Below, piece after piece: positions 22,351-32,104 of a stretch of 64,000 bases of DNA; within the stretch, counting starts at the first letter, position 1, and each line of letters starts with the position of its first letter. Where the stretch lies: contig JAMDHS010000079.1 of NCBI GenBank assembly GCA_029717555.1, positions 1-64,000 on the forward strand, written 5' to 3'. The position numbers and the translations under genes are program-made. Origin of the DNA: Peribolospora baueri (lineage: Eukaryota; Basidiomycota; Peribolosporomycetes; Peribolosporales; Peribolosporaceae). The notes below the pieces were generated by a model. The model was not told the DNA's origin, searched no databases, and saw nothing but the letters and a program-made list of their open reading frames with translations.

Positions 22351-24610
22351 TCAGTCGAAAGTGATCTTTTTCGCTTTCAGGCCCTGCAGGTCCTCTCGGT
22401 AGAACGCGCCGTAGCTGCCGTGCTCCTTCTTTTTTATCGCACCCGAGAAGCGCGACATGGCCTCTGGGACGGGCTGGCCAGCGTCTTTGAGCACCCTCAT
22501 GAGTGCGCCGGCCTGGGTGACATGATATGAGACGAGAACGGAATGAATAAGGTGAACTTATGATACCATCTGCAACCCAAGTAAAACTCACGTGAGCCTT
22601 ATCCTCGTCGGTGAAGAACGTAATGCTCTTGCCTGTCTTGCCACCGCGGCCTGTCCGACCGATCCGATGGATATAGTCTTCGACCGTCAGAGGGAAGGTG
22701 TTGTTCACGACCCACTCCACATTTGGGATGTCAAGTCCGCGCGCGGCGACATCTGAAACGACAGGAGAGAGATGGAAAAGCGACGATCGCGTTGGGAAGA
22801 CCGGACGTAGATGGGTTAACGTCAGATTAGAACTAAGATACCTTACGTACGACTAGTAAGGACAGTTCGATACTCACCAGTAGCGACAAGAAGGGGCGTT
22901 TTAGCCACTTTAAAGTCTTCGAGCGCTTTTATACGTTGCTGCTGGTTCAAGTCGCCGTGGATGGCTGCCACTCGGTAGCCTTGTCGTCGGAGGTTGTTTT
23001 CGAGTCTCATCGCTTCCTGCTCGTATTAGAGAATGGGTGGACCAGAGAGAGTTCAGGATCAGCCTCTTCGTCATCAGCAATTGAACTGCACAAGGTGCGA
23101 ATCACGTACCTTCTTGTAGAGTGCAAAGATGAGGACCTTGTCCTGTCCGCCTTTGCCATTCCCGCCCGCGCCAATGCTTCTCAAGAACTTGGACAACCTA
23201 GCTTCCTTGTCCCTGGAGTTATCTAGTACCTCGACCGTCTGCTCCACGCGCTTGTTCGCATTGAGCTCATCGCTGCCGACAGTCACCCTTACAGGCTGGC
23301 GCATGAATGTTTCCGCGAGTTTACGCACGGCGAACGGCCAAGTGGCGCTGAACATGCACGTGTGCCTGCCCTCATCGATTGACATACATTTGCCAATGAT
23401 CGTCCGGATGTCGTTCTCAAAACCCTTGTCGAGCATCCGGTCCGCCTCGTCCAGGACGAGGTATGACACCTGACTTAGGTCGCAGGAACCTTCGTTGGCC
23501 AAATCAAGGACACGTCCGGGCGTGCCGACGACAATTCGCACCGGTCGAGTCGAGCTAGCGAGAGCCTGTTGTTGTTCTTGCTTCGAGACCCCCCCGTAAA
23601 GACAGACAGAGGCGATGCCAAGCGACGCGCCGAACTTCTCTAGGTTCTCGTGCGTCTGGATGGCGAGCTCGCGGGTGGGCGCCACGACAAGCACGGAAAT
23701 TGGCTGAGGGGCGGCTTTATCTTTTTTCCCTTTCTTCGGTGAGGAAGAGGGGAGCTTCGATATGTGCTGCAGAGCGGGAAGGCCAAAGGCCAGGGTCTTT
23801 CCAGACCTGCATGGGAAACCGAGCGTCAGCGAGCCTCAATCAAAGGATATACGACATATACTGAGCGCGCAAACTCACCCAGTCTCAGCGATTCCCACGA
23901 CGTCCTTTCCTTCCAACAACACCGGCCAGCAGCAAGCCTGAATGGGCGTCGGGTTGGTGAAAGAGCTCAAGGCGGACATGAGCTCCTTTGGCACCGAAAG
24001 GGCGGCGAAAGAGAGAATGGGCTTCACGCTCGATCCGTCCGGCACGTCAATGGTAATGGCGTTCGAGGTCAGGAACTCCGCTACTGCATCTGACGGTGCT
24101 GGGGCGACGGGGGTCGGAGTGGCAGAGGTGGACGTGGCGGCCGTCGTGGTCGTCGAAGAATCAACAAGGCTGGTAGAGCCAGCAGACGTGGTAGCGGAGG
24201 CACTGGCGGCATTTGCGGCGGCTTTGGCTGCTTTCTTGGCTTCCTTGCGGGCCTTCTTCGCCTCCTTCGACTCCTTCTCGCTTTTCTTGGCCGACACCTC
24301 CTTCTGCTCCGTCTCTTCGACCTACAACCAAAGGCAGTGTCGTGAAGGATGAGTGGCATGAATGAACACCTGCCGTACACATAGAGAACGGCTGGAGCAG
24401 CTACCGTACCTTTCTCTTCTTGCTCTTTGGCTTCTTCGCCCCCGACCCGTCGCCACCTTCCATCTCAACCTTCAGCGGTTCAGTGACGGATGCGGCGGCC
24501 CCGTTGGCCTCATCAGCGGGTCGCTTCTTGTTCTTCTTTTCCTTTTTGTCCTTCTTGCTTGCCTTTACCGGCTTGCCATTGGTGGCGGCGGCTGCATCCT
24601 CTTTCGACAT
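22351..24610 (-). CDS. DBP3: ATP-dependent DEAD-box RNA helicase DBP3
   Basis: About five exons. The start is taken at [13 protein letters not shown] (24610); an in-frame Met 16 codons upstream is possible. A Lys-rich N-terminus ([16 protein letters not shown], then [19 protein letters not shown]) is typical of DBP3. Helicase motifs in order are Q motif ([11 protein letters not shown]), motif I AETG/SGKT split by an intron, Ia [36 protein letters not shown] and [12 protein letters not shown]. The C-terminus, [19 protein letters not shown] plus TFD, is close to known DBP3 ends. DBP3 acts in the nucleolus in 27S pre-rRNA cleavage at site A3 during 60S assembly. It sits in tandem with JIP5. Confidence 0.9.
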
Positions 24611-24983
24611 GGCAATTGTTGAATCGTCGAGTTGGACGGGGTAAAGAGTACTGTGCACAACCGCCGCTGCTCGTCCACCGCGCTCTTTCTTTCTGCTTCC
24701 GGCTGCGAATTTTTTTTGTGGACGCGGGCCTAGCCGCAGCTGGCAACTTTCTCGGAAACCATCACGATAGCCAGCAGCGCGACTTCTTAATAAGTCATCG
24801 ACACCGAGAATAGCAGCATCGGTTCTAATTCATACTCAGAAGCCACACATAAAGGCAGCGTAGAAAGACATCCAGAGAAGTAGCGCATGGCCAGCTATGA
24901 CGAAACGCATAGCAAAGCACAGGATACGGAAGCACGCAAGTAATCTATCGACGCTGCGTATAATATATCTATCTCCAGACCAG
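24611..24983. other. Intergenic region between DBP3 start and the IBTK-like gene end
   Basis: About 370 bp with the DBP3 promoter and IBTK-like 3' flank. It is locally more A/T-rich (for example TATAATATATCTATC near 24959). No gene was recognised. Confidence 0.5.
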
Positions 24984-27900
24984 TCATCGCTGAGCGGCGC
25001 CAGATGGCGGCACGAAAGACGGTGCAGTCGCTGAGAGACCGGAGCGGAAAGGTGGGGTGGTGGCAGAGAGGCTAGTGTGCCGTAGGCTGGTAGTAGCGGC
25101 GTGAGCAGCGACAGAGCGCGGTGTGGAGGATGGTGGAGTGACGAGCGGTGATCCGTTTTGCATGGGCAGCGCGTGGCCTCCCATTCTATTCCCGTCTCGT
25201 GCCCTGTCTCCTCGCTCGCTTCGGGGCACACTAGCTTGCTGTCGCGCTTTGCCGTGTTCGCCGCGCTGTGGCTCGTCGGCCACACCGGCCTCGCCTGCTC
25301 CCTTCCCTTTCCCCTCTCGCCTTGGGCCTTTGCTACGGTCTTCTGCAGAAGGCGAGGCGACGGAACGCCCTTCAGTAGGTGCAACTTCGTCGCCAGCCTT
25401 GCCCTTGCCCTTTTTCCTGCCCTTAGCATTCGAAGTTGCGGGTGAGGTTGAGCCGTCCCCAGGTCGACCCTCGCCAAGTGGTTGCCTACCCGCTCGTCCG
25501 CCCTTCTTGCCGCCCCTGCCACCGCTGCTTTCTCCTCGGCGCTGAGCAGCCTCTGTCTCCTTCTTCACTCTGGCCTCTTCCTGTTTCCACCAGAGCATGA
25601 AATCTTCTTCCTCCTGCTTTGCTTTGGAAGCCTCCTGTTGCTTCCGTTCCTCCTCCTGGATCTCCGCCAGCGTCTTCTTCCGCCCTTTCTCACGAGCCAA
25701 GGTCAGTTCCAGCTGCTGCTGCTCCTGGATTTCTGCAAATGTCAGGCCCGTAGCTGCTGAGAGCGCCGCGGGGGAAACTGAAGCCGATGGTAATGCAGGG
25801 TATGCCGAACTGCCTCCTGGCAGAGCCGACGAAGACGCCCAGGCTGGCTCAGTTGCGCCCGAGGTCCGCCGCTGCGCAGGCGGCTTTGAAGCGCGAACTG
25901 GAGTGATCGTAGGACCGAGCTGAAGTTGCGAAGGACCGGTGGCATGGGCCGGAGACGAACGGGTAGGAACAGTAGACGAAGTTCCGCTTGCAGCGGCGAA
26001 GCCATGCTCCACTCGGGGCGTACATGGTCCGGAGCCTTGCTCGCTGGCAGACCGGTATGACGGGCTCGCCCTGACTCCAGCATCTGCAGATGCGTTCCTT
26101 GGCAACGACGAGGATGGCGAAGCTTGCTCACTCGCTCGCTGGAAATTCACCTGCGACGTTCTGCGCTCCCCCATCATCTTCCAAGGCGTAGCGGGACCAG
26201 GACTAGGTGGCGTGGCGCTCTGCTGAGCCTGCGATTGCAGCTGTTGTTGCCTCTTACGATCCTTCTGAGATAGCTTGATGGATACCGTCCACGGAGAGGA
26301 GGAATCTTCCAAGCTGTGGCTGAAGTTTTGCGAGCCGGCGCGGGGAGTAAGGGAGGGTGCCATCCCCGAACTCGGTCGCCTGGCCTGTTCGGCAGCCATA
26401 ATGCTTCGCATGTCGGCCTTCTCCGCTTCGACGGTCCTGGACCGCCAAACGGATCCGGCCCTGCTCATCGCCGGGCTCGATTCTAGTGGCGGTGTATCGA
26501 GCGGAGAGGGCGAAGAGCTGACCTTCGAAGGGCGGAGCCTAGGACCATCGTCTTCGTCCATCTCGAATATATCGCCCGAATCGGGAATGGCTTTCAACTC
26601 CGGGCTGGCCACGGGCGAGCTCGTCGCCAGTGGACGAAGCGGCGGACTCTTCGTCATCGACAGCTTGGCATCGAGAGGAGACAGCTTGGGACTCTTCCCA
26701 CCCATGTTCCGCCATTTTCGCGGGCCATAGTACAAAGTCGGTTTGGGAATGTCGAGATCGGCCAGGTAGTCTGCGTGTTTGGCGAGCAGCTGGTTGACGA
26801 TCTCACCGGTCCGAGAAATGGGCAGACGGTTCCGCTGACGCTGCCAGACGAAGTGCATGAGGTCGCGTAGCAGGGCGTGCTCCATGTCATCCAGCAGTCC
26901 GGACTCGAGAAGCGTCTCCATCGTTCGAGCGCAGAAGTCCATGCAGGCCTGCTTCAGCTCAACGGCATTGTAGAAGTCGGCATCTGCCATTATGGCGGTG
27001 ACATTCAACACGTTAACTGTGACACAGGGACGAGAATGAGAAGAAGCGCGTCAATGGCTTTGCAAGGCAACAAACAAGAAGGAAAATCATACTGGCGGTG
27101 CCACATACCTCTATCTCGGAGTAACGAACAGCAGATCAGTTTCAGCTTATCGAGTAGGAGCTCGTTGGCAGCCGCGAGAACTTCAAATATGAAATCGATG
27201 TACTCTTCCACAGAGTCCACAGCTGGGAATCGGCAGCCAAGTCAGGGACCGTCTCGAGACGCACGTCAGAATAACGACATTAAGAACTCACCTTCGTCGC
27301 CAAACATCTCCACACTACCGTCGGTGTAGCAGTGCCGGAGGACCACCTCCATGACTTTCCAAGAGAGATGCCGCATGCGGATCTCAATCACACCGTCTTC
27401 TCGCCACCTTGCCCTCGTCCAGTCGGGGTCATCGAACATGGCGGCGAAGAAAGGGCTGCGATGCAATACCGTAGAGTGGGCCCGCACGACGCTGTCGGCT
27501 AGACATAGCTCAACGTCGTGTAAGGCCGATCCAGTACTTGCAGAGGTCCCAGAAGTGGCGACACAGGCTCGGAATAGCTGTGCAAAGTCCTCCGTGAGGC
27601 TCGGCATGGGTGGGCTAGGCGCGGGGAGATCCAAGGTACGAGCGAGCTTCTCGAGCTGGAGCAACTGAGCGAGCTCGATGAGCTGCTTGTGAATGGCTCC
27701 CTTGTTCAGCTTGGCGGCTTGAAAGGCGCTTTCGATGCGCATACCTACGCTGGTGGTCCAGATCGTAGGGATATCGTCGGTGTAAAGGTAGTGCAAAAGG
27801 AAAAGAACTGATGCCAGCGAATAATTCGGAAGAAAGAGCTGCGTAACCCCTGACTCGGTCCTCTTCACCATGAGGCCAGGCAAACCGGCGACCTTGCCTG

Positions 27901-30272
27901 ACGCCTTGCTAGTCGAGTTGAGGAGCTGTTTGAGCACGGGCACGCGCGTCGCGAGGATCGTCCGATGGGCAGGAACGTAGCGACCGCTGGCGACGACGAA
28001 CATATCGCTCCCATGAGGGGGTTGAAGGTTGTGGGGACCCCACAGCGCACGTTCCTGAGAGACTCCTGACTCTTCCGTGGCGCTTAATTTGTCCCAATGG
28101 CGAACGACGGCGGCGATCTTCGATGCGTCGTGCTCGTATCGGTCGACCTGGTCTTCCGCCGTGTCACTGATGTCGTCTTCGTGACCGTCCTCGACTTTCT
28201 GGGCATCCGTCGATCCTTCCGCATGACCGCTCACAGATATGAAAAATTGTGGAAGCAGGTTCTGGAGGTCGTCCGCCAGGGTCGGACCGTGCACGCTGAT
28301 CGGTGGCGGAGAGGTGTCTGCCGTGATCGCCCCAAAAGCACCAGTCTCGTTCGCGCACACTTTGACGACCCGTTGCAGGTAAGGCACCTTCTGGAACTTG
28401 TGGGACCGGATCTTCGTGCCAGCTCCGTCTCCTCGAATCCCAATCGTCGAACTTTCAGCCCGACGAGAGCGCACGAACACGTGCCCGGATTCTGTACACA
28501 GAATGATGCTCCCGTCCAGGCCGAGCGCGACGTCTCGAACGGCGGTGAACTTGCGCCTCAAGCTCCACACAAGCTGCGGCTTTGGGATGGGCGCGCGAAC
28601 CGTAGTCGCACCGCCGTCCCTGTTGGAATACTCGCTGGGGTGTTCCAAAGAGAACGTGAAGACGTCTCCGTGATTGCTCAGCGCAGCGAAGGTCGTGCCA
28701 GAAGAGGTAATCTTGCATATTTCCGGCTTGCGATAAGCGCCCTGGGGTCGGAACAGGACCCATTCCGGCGAGAACCGGTTCGTCGGGAAGGCAACGCGGA
28801 AGTGCGTGTCGTTATGAAAGACGAGCACTTCCGCCGTCTCCAGCAGGACCGCTGTGGCGAATTCGGTGACTGCGACCTGAACGATTGCTTGGGAAATGGC
28901 GGTGACCTTCCTCGGAGTCATCTGAACGGGATGGGCGTTCTTGTCGTATCCTAGATAGATGTTCAAGAGATCCCAACGCGACTTTAGGGAAGTCTTTTTT
29001 TAAAGAAGACCGATGGGCGAAATGAGAATGAACTCACCCAGCTGCCCCGTGTTCGTCCCAAAGGTGTACAGTGACGATTCGGTGAAGACGACGGAATGAA
29101 TCCTGCTCGCCGCCGCGCCGATGACATGTTCCTTCTTGAGGTTCCCAACAATTCGCCTCGGAGACACCTGCACTTCATGCTCTTGCATCTGTCTTGGATC
29201 TCCAAGCGCCGGGTTACCCATGCGACCAGACGAGCCCGGCGCCGTGACGCCTTGACCAATCTCGATGGGGTACCCGAGCTGACCGAACTTATTAGACCCG
29301 AAGGAATACGCGCTACCGGAGGCAGTGACGATGACGGTGTGATCCTGCCCGAGAGCAATGCTGCAAACGGCAAGAGGGAAGGAAGGGATCGGCGCAAAGT
29401 GTGTCTGCGTGCTCGTCACGGCGCCCAGCCTGTTCGGGAATGGAAGAGAAAAAAGTTAGAGCGCTATTATCTCTCCATGATTCCTGGTCAGTCAGAGAGT
29501 CTCACCTTCCGTTGTTCCCAAACCCACACAGCCTCACATTTCCACTGCTCTCCGTCGTAAGCACAGCGGAGTGTAGCTTGGCCATGCTAATATCAACAAT
29601 GCCCACGGCATCAAACCTGGTGGGTAACCGTGCTTCCGTCGCAGCCGTCCTACTCGACCCGCTCGATCCGCTTCCACCTTCCTGTCGAAGCGACAGTCGT
29701 TCAGGGAGATGCCTGTCGTCTCCATCCCCGGTTCCGAGCACGAAGTTACGATTGGCGCCCCACGTGAAGAGTTCGGTCCCTCCGCCGGCGCGGCCCCTGG
29801 TCGGATTGGTTCCCTCGACGGTGGAGTTGTACAGATCGAAGGCGGTCAGGCCCTCGGCGTCCTTGAGCTTGAGGTCAATGCCTGGATGTCGCAGGAGCAG
29901 ACGGGCTGCGAGCAGGTTACCAAGATAGAGGGCGCGATGCAACGCGGTCCAACCGGATTCGTAGTCCTGCAAGTTGGGATTGAGGGCCGGAACGGCGAGG
30001 AGAACGTGTAGATAATCCAAGGACGACGGGGCTGTGGAGGAGCAGACGAGGTGCAAGGGCGTACGGCCGAGGTGGTCCCTCCTATTCACCTCAGCAGCCA
30101 CGTTCACCGAGGGATGATGGTGCCCGGCGCTTCCCCAACTGCCCGTCTTGGACAGCGACCCGTATTCCGCTTTGCAGCCACCGGGTGCCCCGGAGGGCGG
30201 CAGCCCCTTGAGGAGCTCGCGAAAACCTTTGAGGTCATTCGCGAGGAAGTGCTCGTGTGCGGTCGGTCTCAT
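24984..30272 (-). CDS. IBTK-like protein: ankyrin repeats, RCC1 repeats and two BTB domains
   Basis: About six exons, over 1600 aa. The start MRPTAHEHFLANDLKGFREL leads into two ankyrin repeats (DHLGRTPLHLVC and SGWTALHRALYLGNLLAARL). RCC1-type repeats follow: LFTWGANRNFVLGTGD, AYSFGSNKFGQLGYPIE and LYTFGTNTGQLG. Next is a long beta-propeller-like part, then two BTB/POZ domains, the first around GSDMFVVASGRYVPAHRTIL and the second around DVELCLADSVVRAHSTVLH. The C-terminal 600 residues are disordered, with a Lys/Glu-rich helix (FAEIQEQQQLELTLAREKGR). This domain order is that of animal IBTK (inhibitor of Bruton tyrosine kinase) and its fungal counterparts such as S. pombe Btb3, which act as substrate adaptors of Cullin-3 ubiquitin ligase. 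Function here is inferred from that. It shares a divergent promoter with PPIL1. Confidence 0.85.
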
Positions 30273-30894
30273 GCAAGATCAAAGTCAAGTCGCGCCCGGT
30301 TCCCAGCGTCGCCTCGATGATGACGGGCGACGGCGAGGGAAGGGATCGGCGCGGCTTGAAGAAAGATCGTTTCGCCTTTTCTTCTGGCGAAACGAGAGTG
30401 GCGAACGCAGAAGAGGGTTGCGACGCCAAAAAGGTCCTTTGGGAGGGGTAGAAACGGACGGGGGAGGGTCGAGGGTGGGGCAACACCGTCGGGCGAGAGC
30501 AGTGGCGACTGGGCGAGATAAGGGGAAAAGAAGCGCGTCTCCGGCTGATCGTCTGGGGTGGCGCACGAGTCGAAGGTAGCCGGTCCTGTGAGCAAGGCGA
30601 TAATAAAGACGTCACGAAAAGCAGACCAAGGAGGTCCCAGATGTCGACAGCAAGACGCCGAGTCGTACCAAGAAGTGACTCCAGGGGTGGACGACGAGTT
30701 GAGAGTCGTCCGTGATCGGACCCAACGACCGCACGTGCTCGCTTTTTCCCGTCCACGTTGGATTGTCACGTGCGCCATCGCGACGGCTGGCCGCAGCGAC
30801 CGCTCGATTGGCTCGCTCGCGCAGGGGCCACACATTCTCCCGTCCACCGTCCACGATCGTACAAGGGACCTTCACTGACCCGGACCACCCCGCA
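30273..30894. promoter_or_regulatory. Divergent promoter of the IBTK-like gene and PPIL1, with two E-boxes
   Basis: A 620-bp shared upstream region. CACGTG boxes lie at 30732-30737 and 30767-30772, 35 bp apart and 120-165 bp from the PPIL1 start. No coding frame in the stretch has family resemblance. Confidence 0.6.
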
Positions 30895-31484
30895 ATGGCG
30901 CAAGCGCAGGCGAGGTATGTCGTCCTCCAGACTTCTATGGGGGACGTCACCTTCGAGCTTTATCCTCAACACGCTCCCAAGGTGAGTCGAGCCGCTAGGA
31001 AGCCCGCGTCCGAATCGACTCCGAATCGACTCGAGCGCAGCCGACCTCTTCTCTCTCCTCTTGCCTTCTTTCGTTTCCGGAGTAGACCGTGAGGAACTTT
31101 GAGGAGCTCGCCAAGCGAGGCTACTACAATGGCACCATTTTTCACAGGTCAGCGTTGGAGAGGACGGCGAGCTCGCACGGAAGGTTGGATGGAAGAGCGC
31201 GTCTAACCACGTCACACGCTCCCCCCGTGTTTTTCGCTCCACGCCCTTTCAGGGTGATCCCAGATTTCATGATCCAGGGCGGCGATCCGACGGGAACAGG
31301 TCGCGGCGGCTCGTCCATCTACGGCGAAAAGTTTGCAGACGAGATTCACCCCGAGCTCCGTCACGTAGGCGCCGGCGTCCTTTCCATGGCCAACTCCGGG
31401 CCGAATAGCAATGGTGAGTCGCGACCTCCTGGAGTTGTGGCTGACGAGAAAGGAGCGAAAAGACGGAGATGTACTAACGACGGC

Positions 31485-31522
<38 letters not shown>

Positions 31523-31963
31523 CACTGTCTCTGCGTTCACCTTTCCCATCTCTCTCGGCGTCCAGGCTCGCAGGTACCGCAGGCATCCGTTCTTTCTGAG
31601 CGAGCGGTTCCTCAATAATTGACTCCGTCCCTCATCCTCCTCGCTCACAGTTTTTCATCACCCTCGCCCCAACACCTTGGCTCGACCGGAAGCACACGAT
31701 CTGTGAGTGAGATCCTTCGCGGTCGATTGAACCGTTGGCCGGTGAAGTGGAAAGGCATGGCGCCTGACAGGCCCCTCCTTTCGTTCCTTTCCCGCCCGTA
31801 TCTGTCCGTATCCTTTATCCCCCTTTTCCCCGCCCGCCCCCCAGTTGGCCGAGTAAGCGACGGGATGCGCGTGGTCCAGCGCATGGGCCTCGTCGCGACG
31901 GATTCGAACGACAGGCCGAAGGAGGAAGTCAAGATCATTCGCGCAAAGGTGGTCGTAGATTGA
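30895..31963 (+). CDS. PPIL1: Peptidyl-prolyl cis-trans isomerase-like 1 (spliceosomal cyclophilin)
   Basis: Six exons: 30895-30981, 31086-31147, 31253-31413, 31566-31573, 31651-31702 and 31845-31963. They total 489 nt and encode 162 aa, close to human PPIL1 (166 aa). All junction phases agree. The protein has the cyclophilin landmarks [77 protein letters not shown] and [14 protein letters not shown]. Catalytic Arg (FHRVIPDF), Gln (MIQGGD) and Phe (SQFFI) are present; the usual Trp of cyclophilin A is absent, as normal in this subfamily. PPIL1 binds SKIP/Prp45 in the activated spliceosome. Exon 4 is only 8 nt, see separate entry. The gene converges with alpha-arrestin A, 141 bp away. Confidence 0.92.
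31486..31522 (+). repeat. T37 tract in PPIL1 intron 3, downstream of a perfect TACTAAC
   Basis: A homopolymer of 37 T lies in intron 3 (31414-31565). A consensus branch motif TACTAAC is at 31472-31478 and the only AG after the branch point is the acceptor at 31564-31565, 88 nt from the branch A. The tract serves as an extreme polypyrimidine tract. Its exact length may be affected by sequencing. Confidence 0.85.
31566..31573 (+). other. 8-nt micro-exon of PPIL1 (GCTCGCAG)
   Basis: This exon supplies two bases of a Gly codon plus Ser and Gln of the invariant cyclophilin motif GSQFFI. It is flanked by TCCAG (acceptor) and GTACCG (donor). Without it the frame breaks and GSQ is missing; with it all phases close. 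The following intron is 31574-31650. Confidence 0.85.
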
Positions 31964-32104
31964 TCCGTGTCGTCGACGCTTCATGACGACGTAGTTAGAC
32001 TCGCCGGCGGGCACATACATACTGTACTCGTACTTGATTGGTGTACGCATCAGCGTCGTGGCGTATGCAGAGAGCTAAGACGGCTAGGCGAGACAGGAGC
32101 CGTC

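Noticed and set aside
28097-28954. 285-residue plus-strand open frame
   Set aside because: Antisense shadow of the IBTK-like BTB/propeller exon, which has clear domain matches.
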